From positions 1 to 64,000 of the forward strand of contig PDHQ01000015.1 of the NCBI GenBank assembly GCA_003339415.1: DNA of 64,000 nucleotides, given 5' to 3'. The position numbers and the translations under genes are program-made. How positions within the stretch are numbered: the first letter of the stretch is position 1; each line of letters opens with the position of its first letter. Positions 31,960 to 44,220 of the stretch are shown in pieces. The stretch comes from Ophiocordyceps camponoti-saundersi (nom. inval.) (lineage: Eukaryota > Ascomycota > Sordariomycetes > Hypocreales > Ophiocordycipitaceae). Below the pieces are notes generated by a model. The model had not been told where the DNA came from. It did no database searches and saw nothing but the letters and a program-made list of their open reading frames with translations.

Positions 31960-33132
31960 ATGGATCTCAATATTCATTACTTTTTCATTCTCGTCCTTCT
32001 CGCGGCCGGCATCCCCAAGCTAGATGCGACTGCCTCGGGCTTGCTATCCGATGTCACGAATCTCACCCCGCCGGCTAACTGGACGGCATCGGCCTTGCCA
32101 TCCGATGTCCCTAATTACACCCCGCCAGCCAACTGGACGGCCAGCGAGACTGCCTCGGGCTTGGGATCCGACGTCACGGCTCTCACCCCGCCGGCTAACT
32201 GGACGGCATCGGCCTTGCCATCCGATATCCCGAGTTTCACCCCGCCGGTTAACTGGACGGCCAGCGAGACTGCCTCGGGCTTGGGATCCGACGTCACGGC
32301 TCTCACCCCGCCGGCTAACTGGACGGCTAGCGAGACTGCCTCAGGCTTAGGATCCGACGTCACGGCTCTCACCCCGCCGGCTAACTGGACGGCCTCGGAC
32401 TTGCCATCCGATGTCACGAATCTTACCTCGCCGGCTAACTCGACCGGTAACCTGGTGAAGCTGACGCTAGTAATGGAGAGATGTTTGAATAGTATTAAAG
32501 AAATATTGCGAATGCTTCCTCAAACTAAGGATACCGCCTCCGAGTATCCAGCCAGAGGTGAACGACCCGTCTATCCGCCCCATCTTCTGGACCCTGAAAC
32601 CCCCCGAAAAAGAGCAGGAGAAGGGAACAGGAGAGTCGGCAGAATGCCTGATTTAATCACCAGCATTGAACTCAGATACTTTGACTCGTATGGCCCTAAG
32701 ATCTGGATCGATTCACCTAGCGAATATGGGGTTGCGACGCCTCAGCCATTCGGCCTAACCGGCCAGATTCGTTTCTTCCCCGAATTCGAGCCCTCATGTC
32801 GCTGCCGATCAGTGACATGGCGTCCAGCCAAGGGTAAAATCGTCCTCCTGGAACATAAAGCAGAAACGAAATGTCCACCCGAAAACCGAGTCAAGTGCGC
32901 CAAAGAGCATGGGGCCCTGGCCGCCTTGTTCTTCAGTTACCCGCACCGAGTATCTCTCCTCAACGATCACCAGCATACCTTTAGTGTTAGGGACACGGTC
33001 GATCTTATACCAGTTGGCGTCATCCGTGCTGAGGACGTTGACTTGTTGTACCAGAAGAACTCAAGGCTTCTCCACAAATTGAAAATCAACATCAACGTCA
33101 AGACGACTGAAGAGGGCGGGATGCCGTATTAG
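31960..33132 (+). CDS. secreted protein with N-glycosylated tandem repeats and PA-like domain, 390 aa
   Basis: Single exon from ATG 31960. A signal peptide (MDLNIHYFFILVLLAAG) is followed by seven repeat units of 18 or 22 residues (about 24-163) built on TAS(ETASGLG)SDVTALTPPANW; almost every unit ends in an NWT sequon, so the region should be densely N-glycosylated. After a spacer, residues about 225-385 resemble a protease-associated (PA) fold: GKIVLLEHKAETKC, then CAKEHGALAALFFSYP, then PVGVIRAEDVDLL. PA domains cap or guide secreted peptidases and receptors, but no peptidase domain is present. Likely a cell-surface or extracellular protein with a glycan-bearing stalk. The function is unknown and the PA call rests on pattern only. 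Confidence 0.75.
   Translation: MDLNIHYFFILVLLAAGIPKLDATASGLLSDVTNLTPPANWTASALPSDVPNYTPPANWTASETASGLGSDVTALTPPANWTASALPSDIPSFTPPVNWTASETASGLGSDVTALTPPANWTASETASGLGSDVTALTPPANWTASDLPSDVTNLTSPANSTGNLVKLTLVMERCLNSIKEILRMLPQTKDTASEYPARGERPVYPPHLLDPETPRKRAGEGNRRVGRMPDLITSIELRYFDSYGPKIWIDSPSEYGVATPQPFGLTGQIRFFPEFEPSCRCRSVTWRPAKGKIVLLEHKAETKCPPENRVKCAKEHGALAALFFSYPHRVSLLNDHQHTFSVRDTVDLIPVGVIRAEDVDLLYQKNSRLLHKLKININVKTTEEGGMPY
32029..32448 (+). repeat. coding tandem repeat, 54/66-base units, seven copies
   Basis: Seven in-frame units; several 66-base copies are almost identical at the DNA level (shared GGATCCGACGTCACGGCTC segment), pointing to recent unequal exchange. Confidence 0.9.
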
Positions 33133-33960
33133 TGGCGAAAGTGGCTCCCGGAAGGGAAGACAGTCGCAAGGAAGTAGGTCTGTCGGGTCGGACAGGTCGC
33201 CCGAGCCGTTCTTATTGTATATATCTGCCACCTACCTACACATGTGTATATAACTATTACGCGGCCATGAAGACTCTATTCATGGGAAGACTCCATGTAT
33301 CCGTACAGGCACCCATTCGTGTACATGGTTGGTCGTTGACCGTGACAGCGGCATCTGATGTAGAGCTAAGTCCTGCGGAACAATGCACTGCCCTCTTGGG
33401 GTCCAACACTGCTACGGGAAAACTTGACATGATGCGGCACCAAGTCTCGTATCTCTGTGCTGACCGTTGGAGCAGAAAGTGTAGCAGAAAGATGAACTTG
33501 TACATACATACATACATGCATATGATATCTGGAATTTACATGATCGATACCTACCCGTGTCCATACATTGCGCATATTCTAACTGTTGGCTAATATATGC
33601 GGCTGTCTGCTGACGCGGTCATATGTATGTAGTCCGAGGGAGGGGGCAACGTGAAGCTGTCATGTTGGGTTGTGGTCCGTGAAATACTATATGAAGTGAA
33701 GAGATGCAGCCGACAGAGTTTGCGTCAAGTTGCATCGTGTATGTATTTCCCTCTGCAGCAGGCCTGCCAGTAGGGACTGCAGTGGGGGGTGGAATCCGAA
33801 ATACGACCTTGGTACGGATAGAAGACCCCTTCTCAAACCCCTTTATGCTATAAGATAGGTCGACCTTCATACGCTGTCCGAGGAATAATCGTGATACATC
33901 TTCATCGCAGACGGCCTCCGTGGTAGCCTGGTAGGTAGGTAGGTAGGCAGGAAGTAAGCA
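33133..33960. other. intergenic, no gene seen
   Basis: 3' flanks of two convergent genes. A GGTAGGTAGGTAGG run lies at about 33930-33945. Confidence 0.5.
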
Positions 33961-35706
33961 CTAGGCAGATAGTCGTTGACGCTTCCTGAACTGGACTTCT
34001 GGCCCCTGCCGAAGCGAAAGGTATGCATCCCTCAGCTGCATCTGATTCGAGTCCCGAGCCCCCCATCCAAGCTCAGGAGCCCCCCCTCCCAACGTGGATC
34101 CCGGGGCCCTTCTAACGTCGAGCCGATGAAGGGTACGGGCAACTGTGATGTATATCTCAGCCAGGGCCAAGTTCTTGCCGATACAGCTGCCCGGTCCGCT
34201 GAGGAAGGGATGGAAGTTGGCCCTGATGCGCGAAACGTCATCCTTGGTAACGCCGGTGGCCTCGTCGACGATCCACCGCTCCGGTCGGAACACGTGCGCA
34301 TCGCCAAAGACGTCCTGGTTGCGCGAGTCGGCCCAGGGTACAGTGCCCACGATGGTGCCGGCTGGATAATGCTCTCCCTTGATTTGGATCCCGCCCGGCA
34401 GCACTTCCCGGGGTAGTTCGCTTGTCCCCGACGGGGTGAGACGCATCCCCTCGTCGACGCAAGCCTTGAGGTACTGGCAGCCAAGAAGCTTGGGTCCGTA
34501 TACGATGTCCTCGCGCGACTCGAACGTCGTCAGGATCTCATCCACAAGCTTCTTGTATCGTCTCTGATCGCCGGTGAGGTAGAAGAATATGCCAGAGAGG
34601 CTGATGCTGGTCGTGTCGAACCCGGCAATGATGAGCAGACTGGATTCGCCACGTAGCTCGCCCTCGGTGTAGGCTGGACTGCCGGTATCGGGATCCTTGG
34701 CGTCGCACAAGAAGTAGAAGACGTCCTGTCGTCTCTCGGACTCGGGCTTGTCGACCTGCTCCTTATGCAGGGCGAGCCTATCAGTCACACTGTTGACGAC
34801 GAAATTGTGGTACTTTTGTACAGCAGGCGGAGTGATGAGCTTGATAGCTCGGTCAAGACCGCGAGGCTTGAGCCAGAGGACGAGCTTGAGGAAAGGTGAG
34901 CGGGCCGCCTTGTCAAATAATCAGCAGATGCCAGCCGACTTGGGGACAGAGGCAACGCCTTACTGAATAAGAGAAGCGCAAGTACGCGGCTAGGCAATGA
35001 GGAACCTCCTTCAACGGGTTGGCACCGGGCTCCTTAATGTCAAACGACCGCCCAAGACTGAGGTCTCCAATAACGTCGAGAACGAGCGCATCGACCTTGT
35101 GTGAGAAGTCGACGGAAGCAGACCACCCGCCGACCTTGTCGCCCTCTTCCTCCAGAAGCTGATTCCAGCGATCGACGTGTTTGACAACGAAGCTAGAGGC
35201 AGCGCGAACCATGTTATCGGTCAAGCACATGCTGAGAAGCCTCCGCTTCTTGGCGTGCTCGGCGACATCGATGGTTGTAAGGGTCGTCTTATCGCTCAAC
35301 TTGCTCCTAAAGGCCAGGTAGAAATGGCTCCGTCGAACGTTCGACTTGGCACCATAGATGTCGGCGTAGGCGTCCGGGTCACAGAAGAGGACGGTGTTTG
35401 GTTCCGGGCGGATCTTGTTGCCGTATATCTGGAACTGCTGCCAGAGCCAGATATGGCGCTTGCCGCTGATGGCATAGTACCACGAGGGGATGCCGCTCGC
35501 TCGAGTCCAGAACGGACCAGGAACATGGGCTAAGGGATGCAGAAATAGGTTGTAGATGGCCGTTGTCGCCAGCTTCAACCTCTTTCGTCAGCTATCTGCT
35601 GCTCTGGAGCTTGAGACGGCCCGTGACGAACCAGTAGTGGTCCGAGCGAGAGAAGGATCGTGAACCACTCAGGCGAGCTCAGACTCTGCAGCGATAGACT
35701 CGGCAT
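33961..35706 (-). CDS. cytochrome P450 monooxygenase, 3 exons
   Basis: Minus-strand exons 35706-35632, 35572-34964 and 34908-33961 join in phase to 543 residues. An N-terminal hydrophobic anchor (SSPEWFTILLSLGPLLLA crosses intron 1) leads to the Pro-rich hinge FLHPLAHVPGP. Core motifs: I-helix AGFDTTSIS (about 322-330), K-helix EGMR with ExxR (about 380), FRPERW, and haem loop FLSGPGSCIGKNLALAE with the Cys ligand at about 468. ER-bound, needs a reductase partner. The family resembles fungal secondary-metabolism P450s of the benzoate-hydroxylase/trichothecene-oxygenase type. An ATG at 35766 would add 20 residues. Donor GTTCGT of intron 1 is weak, but the join is phase-perfect. No backbone biosynthesis gene is near. 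Confidence 0.9.
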
Positions 35707-38693
35707 GACGTGAAGCGTCGAGGTCGACAGCGAATATAACAGCCGGATCCAACGGCCGTGAAGCACATGAGACGGTGGGTTGCGGGGGTTCTTTAAGGGC
35801 TCTTTACCTGCTCAGTAAAGTACGACTGCACAGTGACACTTTCAACCTAACGACATCATCGTTCAGCCCTGTTGCTTACCAGCGAGGCACTTGGTTGGCT
35901 CGGAGGGCTTTGGGCGAGGCATGGGGGCCGCTGTGACACCGAACAAGCTCGTGCAGCTTATCTGGGTGCATACTGCCTGCATGGGGGCCGAAGTCGTGCA
36001 GCCAGGCCCGGTGGTCTGCATGGGGAGGGGATCGCTGTGAGCCTGTGACTCAGGGATGCCTAGCAGTGTATATAACTCACACATAGTACGAAAACCTACC
36101 TATTACTCCTACTTATTACTGACTACCTAGATTACGCAGTCAGTACGGATAGGATTTGCCCGAGCGTGAGCTATTCTGTAGCATAGTACATGTATGTAGA
36201 CTCAGGATGAAGCATCGCCTTTTCTGCAACGACCAATGATTGCACTTGTATGTTTACGAGTCCCCAGACTAATGGGTTGATGTCTTGATGGGATTGCGAA
36301 GTCAATCAAGGAATTCATCAGTTAAAGCCTTGTGATTTCGCCACCATTGAGACCAGGGATATGTCAGTACACAGATGATGCTCGATCACAAAGCCAAGGG
36401 CACTGTCGGCTCCGCGCTGGCAAACAGGAACAGGTGGCTTGATGACATCCCGTCTTGAAAGCACGCATCCGTACCCGCGCATGTGCGTTGACGCTACGTG
36501 CTTGAACTGAAGAGCAGTCGTCATGCTCAGCCCAAGCGAGCTTGAATGATACCAGTGAAGTCGCCGACATGGCATCATCAAGACCATGCTGGCATTGGAG
36601 CGTGGCGTCATTCACCAGAGCGCAAACGACGCTCAATCCGAAACGTTGGTGTCGCTTTCGTGCTCGCGATGTGTCGTGGCCTGATAATGACAGGATACGA
36701 CGCGCGTCTGTCAAGTCGCTTGGATTTGACGGACCAAGATCCCGCATCGTCCTCGAGGCCGTCGACGGCTATCTATATACTAGCCTGAGACAATGAACGG
36801 CTCGCTTTCTATGGCTGTTAGCCCTAGAGAAGGAAAGACGTGCCTGCGACGCTGGTCATGGCTCTCAAGTGAGGAAAAAGGAGATACTCGAGGGTGTTGT
36901 TGTCACTTTCAACAGCCCCGTACGCGATGCTGGGGTGGGCTTGATTATCAGCTCCCCTCCTATAAAACCATGGGTCGTGGTTGGCTTTCCGTCTGTAAAG
37001 GCGACAGCAGCAAACTGCGCGACACTCCTATGCCACGAATCTACCATGAGGTCAAAGGTGTGTCTGGAGAGAAGGTCGCGCAAACTTTCAGCTTAACATG
37101 GGGCGTGGCGAATATTGGCACAGCGGCAAGCAAGATGGCTCCAGAATCCGAGGGTCTACATAAAAGACGAGTATCCCAACCCTTTAGATACGGCGCAGTT
37201 CACTCACGGCTGCACCAACAGCCCAGACGTACACGACAATCTCTGGCCTCGTCGTTCTCCCTGTATATGTAAACTCGTCTTGGACCTGTCACAGCATCCC
37301 TTCAACCACTCTCTAAGGGAGCCGGCCACAACGAAGGCATTTAGGCCGAGAGAACATAGAGATCATCTGTCGAGCGGCCACTCATAGAATTTGTCATAGG
37401 GAGAGTTTGAGAGATTACCGACAGAAATGGTTTACTATTCCGCCGTGGCATCGTGTGACTGGTTCCATTGAGGCCAGCGAGATGAATCGCAGAGCCGCTA
37501 AAACCTCCAGCTTGCAACATGGGTCGAACGTCCAATACCTTGCTGACGCTGACATTCGCCGTGATGGCGGATGTAGGGCGTCCGGAAAGTCAAGCGCAGT
37601 TGACGACAGGATCGCGAATATAAGTAGACCACTTACAGTTGATCCGGAGACTCCAGATAGCGTCTTCCAGCTGGAAGTTCTGGCTCTCAGTTTAGACCTC
37701 ACTTCGGCACTACCAACACTTGTTTCACCGGGTCTCAACGACTAAAGATATCTCGCAAAGTGGCAGGCATTGGCTTCGGGTGCGAGGCTGTTCATGTCCA
37801 AGCAAGACATCCTCGACGACGAAGCGCTGTAGCTTCGTCTCCAGGGCCGGTATGGAAATTCAGGTACAGATCGAAAACTGAGACTTGGCCGAGGTTGCTG
37901 AAAACTGCGCCAGCGCCGAGTCTGGGCCTGGTGTGAGTTCACCTGCCGCGAGCTACGCTGGGCAGTTGATTCGACGCTTCTTTGCGCGAAAGAAATGTCT
38001 CCGCCTGCACCTACGGCAATGCAGGGTAGGCAGACTACTCAGCCGAAAAGTCCTTGCCGACACTTCCCAAGAGGCAGCTTCTCACTCGTTGAGGCGGGAG
38101 CGGCGGTGGTCGAGGCTTTCGTTGTAGCTCTATGAGATCCCGGTGTTGAAAGCCGATGACGGGTCAGCAGACGATCGGAATGATCCGTACAGATTCGATC
38201 AACTGATTACTTTGGAGTTGCGACATCAGCTACCAAAGACGAGACGATAGGACCTGGCTATTTACGAGATACCGGGCAACGTTGATCGATCTTGGCTTGA
38301 TGACAGCAAGATAGAGCGGATATCGAAACGCACCCCGGGACCGCATGGGCCATATGGACCTGTTGAAAGCGATATTGAGGTATCGGGAGTCTTTCTACTT
38401 CAATGTTAGAGTCTCGCATTCCTGGTTGAAGTCTTCCGCTCTTCAAACTCGTGCCCAACCCACGTGAAGTCGCCGCCATCATATGAAGCGGCTAATTACT
38501 ACCCCATCGGCAATGGTTCACATAGTTGTTTGCATTGGGTTATCCATGATTCAGTCATCTACTTAATAGTTGAGGGTCTAGCATATATCTTTAACAACGT
38601 GGATAGTAGGGCAAGGTTGAGGGTAGTCCATTTTCCCGTCTTCAACGAACGTCTCTGCCGAAGCATCGATAATGAAAGAAAGAACAATGTCTT
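35707..38693. other. 3 kb gene-poor region with possible coding relics
   Basis: No intact gene is supported. Around 37742-38400 several coding-like stretches appear in different frames: YLAKWQALASGARLFMSKQD at about 37749, SFSLVEAGAAVVEAFVVAL at about 38078-38134, and YEIPVLKADDGSADD with its continuation at 38131-38408 interrupted by one TAG. They may be debris of a decayed gene. No family is recognised and no intron model joins them. Confidence 0.3.
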
Positions 38694-39173
38694 CTAGCCA
38701 TAGTCGCGGCTCAAGGGTGGAGGGTTTCTCGGGTTTCGAATCGGTACCGCTCGGTATGTAGGATAAGGGGCTCCTCCGGGAATCAACTCCGGGGGATATC
38801 GCTCTCGCTCCGTGGCCCAAGAATACCTCTCAACGACAGACGGCGCTTCCGTCGTCCTGTTATTATCAATGTAGACGGACTCTGTTTTCCTCTTCCGCCT
38901 GCTGCTCAAGCAGACAGCAATGGTGACAAGAATGGCGATGGCGGCGGCAATCGAACCCAGAATGGCGCCAAGTTGGGCTCCCGATAGACCCTTTTGGCTG
39001 CCGTATAGCTCGCTTTCGGGGCGTATTTCATCGCGCGGTGCCGCGGCGGTGGTTCCAAGGACGACGATGGTCGTGATAGTTTTGGATGGTCCAGTGAGTG
39101 TCTGAGTGATGACGTGTTCCTGTCCCAGAGCCTTCGTCTGGGATAGAGCCAGCGCTGCATCAGAGAGAACCAT
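38694..39173 (-). CDS. single-pass membrane protein, 159 aa
   Basis: Frame from ATG 39173. It has a 65-residue Ser/Thr-rich N-terminal part, one hydrophobic helix (about residues 67-90, LGAILGSIAAAIAILVTIAVCL) ended by a basic stop-transfer SSRRKRK, and a cytosolic tail ending in a Pro/Tyr-rich stretch (PTYRAVPIRNPRNPPPL). No signal peptide is seen, so the start may be incomplete or the topology type III. The layout recalls small fungal wall-sensor-like or mid-region membrane proteins, but no family is assigned. Confidence 0.55.
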   Translation of the reverse strand: MVLSDAALALSQTKALGQEHVITQTLTGPSKTITTIVVLGTTAAAPRDEIRPESELYGSQKGLSGAQLGAILGSIAAAIAILVTIAVCLSSRRKRKTESVYIDNNRTTEAPSVVERYSWATERERYPPELIPGGAPYPTYRAVPIRNPRNPPPLSRDYG

Positions 39174-41142
39174 GGAGTGTGCCGAGTTCTCATACAGGTT
39201 TAGTAACGACCGAAAGAGAAAATCATGGAGAATCTACTCCGTCTACGAGAAGACGACAACGAGCTGATATACACCTGCCCCTGAGAGCTACGGGAAGGGC
39301 CAAGGGCGCACAGGGGGTTGAACAACCTGACGGAAAGCGGCAGCCCTGAAGACTCTGACGATTGGGCCGGATGCAACCAGCGATGCGGTTATGTGTGGTC
39401 GAGCACCCGAGGAGAAGGGCGGTGTCTCGACGGAAGCCTGGAAAGCAAGCAGACGGCCGTCACACCAATCTCTGCGCAGAGCCTTGATGGCTGTGTTTGT
39501 AGCCGGCCGTGCTCATGTGCGTGCCCGTCCGACCGCTCCTTTTTCTTGAGGCTGCACAACCGAGCACGTGCTGAATCGGCAGATCGGTCGGATGTTGAGT
39601 AACGGTCCTCTTGAGTTTGCTGCTTCGCCCTGGATGAGGAGGTAATTTCGTTGCTTCTCCTTGTCTTCTTCTTCATTTCCAGGAACAGAGTTGACTCTGG
39701 CTTTGGCAATGTTGCTCGCTGTTATGTCCTGAACAAAGCATCTTGCTGGTGATGAGCTTCGTGCCCGCCTCTGAAGTTACAACGCTGTCTTTATCGAAAC
39801 TGGGCCAGATCATGATGGAAGGGATAATACCCCGTTGCAGTCACAATAAAGAGCTTTTGATCGAGAGGGAAAAGGGTCGCTATCATGGTCAAGTAGTCAA
39901 AGCTTGACATAGAGTCGACCAAATCTCTTTGGCACGAGATCTGGCCTCCGTGGATATGGAACGACTCCGGCCTCCAGGGGAGGGGGGGGGGGAACCTGGT
40001 ACCATTCATTGCCGAAGAGGACCGCCGCAGATAGATGATGACTGCTGTTTACAAATCCCCCTTTCCCTTTTCCCCTCATTCTTTTCTCCCAGCCACCTCC
40101 CTTGCTTCTGACGGTGACGACATATCCAGTGGGATACACAGCTGTAATATCGAGGACAATGCACGTCTTCTTGAAGTAAAGCAAACGAGGACGTGCATCG
40201 ACGTGGCTGACAATGGCGATTTGTTGGCATGCCACGAGGTAAAGCTGCAACTGACGGCCCATGCTTCTATGTGTGGACGGATGTGACGCAGGAAGCTGAG
40301 CGTGTCTGGTATCAGCTGAAACAGCATCACCGTTGCTACTGCAACGCAAAAAGCAGCCATGCAATCGATAAGTCATTGACATTGAAACCTGATGCCGCCT
40401 TTGACGAAGGGAAAGACGCATTTATAATGTGTTTTATATTCGTACGATGATGTGCTGCAATGTGCCTCTCGCACACTGCATACCTATGCAAGTTTGTATA
40501 TATCCGTATGTAAGTAGCTCTTTAAATGCTGTTATACCCGTAGATGAACGGCAGGGCCTCATCGAGCGAGAGTCATCAAGCAATGACCCTTGCCATCTGC
40601 CGGTCCTGGAAATGAGAAGAAGAAGCAAGAAGAGGACGACGTCGTGTGACCCAAAACTGCCATCGGGCCGACAAGCAGCGGCCGGCTTATCGAATGTCTT
40701 GATGCCACTGCCGGAAAGCTGCCAGCGTTGTACAGCGTCGTGCGAAGAGCTGGCATTAGTCTGTGGCGCGTCTCGCTATCGCTGTCGCTCTCGCACAAGT
40801 CACGCCTGGATGTGAAGCCGATGAGTAGACTGGGATTCTTTAGCCATTATTTAGAGCGAAATACTAATTAGTACTAGATACGATACTATGAACTAACTAC
40901 CTATCTACTGCTTTGATGGCGTCGTCGTGAAAGGGTTGGGGTTTATGGGGGAAACTTCACCCATCAAGATGTGCTGAGATGTATACATATATATATCCGT
41001 ATATCGGAAGAGACAGACTCGCCCGAGACGTAAGAGACCCTTTTCATCTTTCATCAGACAGAAGAAACCTTCATTAGAGTAGTAAGCAGCCGTATGACAA
41101 GTCATCAAATCAAGGAGCCTCCCGACTCAAAAAATAGAACGC
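39174..41142. other. 2 kb intergenic, no gene seen
   Basis: Short overlapping frames on both strands without family features. Confidence 0.45.
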
Positions 41143-42019
41143 TCAATGTCGGCGATACGACCTCAACGCGTCGGCCGGTGCCTGCCTGTACCAGTTTGAA
41201 GGCGGATCTCCAAGACACTCTCCGACGGTAACCAGCCGATACCCAAGACGGCGCGCCTCCTCGATCATGAAGCGCGCAAGGTTGGCAACGGTGTTGTAGT
41301 GAATGTCGTGCGCGAGGACAATGTATCCGTTGCCCGCCGGGTTGGGAGACACGCCCGCGCTGAAGAGACGGCGCGACTCTTGGATACCGACCGGATCGTC
41401 GTGTTCAAAGTCCTTGGTGTCGACGTTGGCTGAGATGACGTGGTATCCGCGCTCGCCGAGGAAGTCGACGCATTCCTGACCGCATTCGAGGTAGGGAGGA
41501 CGCAAGTAGGTCGGGAACCAGCCGAAGATGTTGCGGAAGACCATCTCGTTGTATGTCACTTCCGTCCAACGGGTCGGGTTGTTGAGGCTGAGGTGAGTAA
41601 AGGTATGGCTACCCAGCTGATGGCCGGCGTTGTACATGCGTTGCAGGACGGCCGGCCACCCGGAGGCCGCATCTTCGATCCTGTTGCCCTGGCTTCGTCC
41701 CACGATGAAGAAGGTGGCCTTGACCTGAAGTTCGTCCAGGAGGTCTAGGATCTGCGTTGTGTATCCTGCCGGCCCATCGTCAAAGGTCAAAGCCATCGTT
41801 CCGGCTTGGGAGCATGCTGTGATGATGGAGCCTATCGTTCAAGCGGTTAGGAAAGGCTTGTAATGTGACAACCCGTGTGAGATGCCCGACTTACCATACG
41901 GCACCGAGCCGATCTTGGGCCTGGGGATACCATCGGTGCTACTTCCGGACGGAGCGGTGCTGACCCTAGACGTTAGCCATCTATCGTTTCTTGCTGGTCT
42001 CCCTGCCAACCTTTCGCCA

Positions 42020-42055
<36 letters not shown>

Positions 42056-42152
42056 CGATCTAAGGAGTCACTCACGGATCGCCCGGTACCGCTTGAGCGT
42101 TCACGACAGTAGCGGAAAGGCAGAGAGTCAATAGCGGGGGCAGCCTCATCAT
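41143..42152 (-). CDS. secreted polysaccharide (chitin) deacetylase, 3 exons
   Basis: Minus-strand exons 42152-42076, 41965-41895 and 41831-41143 join in phase to 278 residues. A signal peptide (MMRLPPLLTLCLSATVVNA) is followed by a NodB domain: motif 1 TFDDGP (about 65-70), motif 2 HTFTHLSL with the metal-binding HxxxH, motif 3 LRPPY, then DTKDF, and motif 5 IVLAHDIHYNT. Enzymes of this kind remove acetyl groups from chitin in the wall or outside the cell. No chitin-binding module is seen. Intron 1 (110 bp) carries a (CA)17 microsatellite. A TATATATC box lies about 80 bases upstream. All metal and catalytic motifs appear intact; the exact glycan is inferred. Confidence 0.92.
42021..42054. 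repeat. (CA)17 microsatellite inside deacetylase intron 1
   Basis: Thirty-four bases of pure CA dinucleotide within intron 41966-42075; reads as (TG)17 on the transcript strand. Confidence 0.95.
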
Positions 42153-42231
42153 GTATCGTGGGAATGTGTGTGTATATCTTCTTCCTGTAAAGGGACTCGG
42201 CGGTATCGAGAGGCTGCTGGCTGACTTAAAG

Positions 42232-42239
42232 GATATATA
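42232..42239 (-). promoter_or_regulatory. TATA box of deacetylase gene
   Basis: TATATATC on the minus strand, about 80 bases before the ATG at 42152. Confidence 0.5.
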
Positions 42240-44220
42240 CCCAACCGAGGAGGCTGCGCAGCCTCGAGCTGTTTATAACATCCGGTGGCTCCGAGAAAAC
42301 TAGGAACCATGCTCTTCCCTCCCCCCCTCCTTGCCCTCGTTCATCTTTCAAGATAGGCAGACGGGCGAGTCAAAACAGGCCATCGTCGTCGCTGCGCCTT
42401 GGGTCAGCGGGTGAGCCGTCTCTGCCGCCCTGCAAGCCCAACATGCAGGTTGGCCTGGCGACACACCCCATCGCTCTGCGATTCTGCCCTATACGTACGA
42501 CTGCCTCCGGGGTATTATATCGAAGGGGGGGGCTGGAAAAGAGGCTGCGTCCGGGGGATCCCTGTTGCTGTCTGGCCACTGTGCCGTCTCGTCTCACTGC
42601 TGCCTCTTCACTTTTCGAACTGATAGCTTGTCGTCTCACTACCTCGATGGTCAGGAGGGTGAATAATAAGCATCCGGGTTTAATCTGGGACAAGGCGTCG
42701 CATAGGGAGATAATGGCGCTCGCCCCCCCGCCCCCCGGCTCGTGGCTTTTCCGACTCACCGCAGCAGCCCGATTCGGGTCCGACGGCTGACACTGCTTTT
42801 CTGTGCCGGCACTTACATACACACATGTGCGCGGTTGGTCAGACCAAGGCTCGTCCGCCCTTCAGCTTCTCATCACGGCCATACACGAGCGGCGGCTCGT
42901 TGTACAGGCGACCGGGGCGGCATCACATGGACCTGAGAAGCTGTTGTGCAGCCCAGACCCGTTTCTCCCGAGGCCGGAACATGGCGCCCGGTAAAGCGGT
43001 GCGTCACCATGATGATCCATGGAGGTTTGGGAGGGGTAATGATAAGAAGAGGTGATGAGAATGATGGCGATGACGGAAGATAGCGGTATAGAAGAGGTGA
43101 TGACAAGAGACAGCGGGACAAAACAGGCAGCTTCTCTGAGCTGGCCGATGCACGTCGCTATTACCCCAGCTGAGAATGTCGAGAGCAAAGAAGTCAGTCT
43201 GACTCTTCTGATGATGACGGATCCATGCCTAGTTGGTCGCCGGCTGTTATTGGTCCATCTCATACAACGCCAAAAGCGACGTCGACCTCTACTGGCTAGG
43301 ACTGCATCAAGCTGTAAGAAGCATATACCGACGGCGAACGGACGTATTTTCCGCGCTGTAAACATAGCACACAAATATTGGTAACGCTGCTTATCCGTGT
43401 GTCAGTAAATAGAGACATGATTTGTCTATAACTAGCAGTCAAGGCTTCATCGATCAAGACAATGCAGGACAGAGAAACCCAGGGTTGCAGCGCACTGCAT
43501 AGACGTGCATCTATTATGTCTTAAGCCCCATGTCTCTGTCATTGTCACTGACGATACGGATAGGGTGTGCAACGATAGGTACTTCTCGCAAGCTTCTTCA
43601 GCTCATCGTACGCATTAGGATGTCCAGAACTGTAAGATAGATCGAAGCTCACCAAAAACAGCCCTAATGCTTCATCAGATTATCAAATGGGTAGAGAAGC
43701 GAGGACAGTAAGACGGAGAGGTTGATTCGAGATCGCAGTTGTAGTATATCTCGATACTACTTGTAACAAAGCAAGCTAAGGTCGGATTTTGCTGTTCGAC
43801 GTGTTGCTGTAGCCATGCAATGAAACATCATTCCTGCCCTCTTTGTCCGAACTGAGCCAAGCAGTTCACAAAGAAGCGTGCACAATCTGTTCCACGTCTT
43901 TTTGTCTCCATCAATGCATGGACAACTGCCATCCCTGGCTTCGAAGATAACTGAGGAATCCTCGTTGCCGTGGATTCTCGTGATCAGGTGCTCGAAGAGT
44001 CGATCATACATGTTTCACCACCGAATCCGGCCCAGGTCCTGCCAAGAGCAACTGTGGCAGTCGCCTTCATTCTCAATGTCCCAGCTGCGTAATTTCGGCC
44101 TGAAAGGGCATCTCGTCCGTGCCAAGCGCTGGAGGACGTGGTCGACGGCCAGGCAGACCGGTTCGGAACCAGCCGTCTTCATGAAACTCACACCCAATCC
44201 CCCTCTTTCTGGCTTTGAAG
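42240..44220. other. 2 kb intergenic, no gene seen
   Basis: No supported gene or RNA between the deacetylase promoter and the 3' end of the second P450. Short frames on both strands lack family features. Confidence 0.45.

Noticed and set aside
32115..32417. Minus-strand repetitive frame
   Set aside because: Antisense shadow of the tandem-repeat array of the PA-like protein.
32029..32448. CRISPR-like array
   Set aside because: The repeats are contiguous in-frame coding units without spacers, in a eukaryotic genome.
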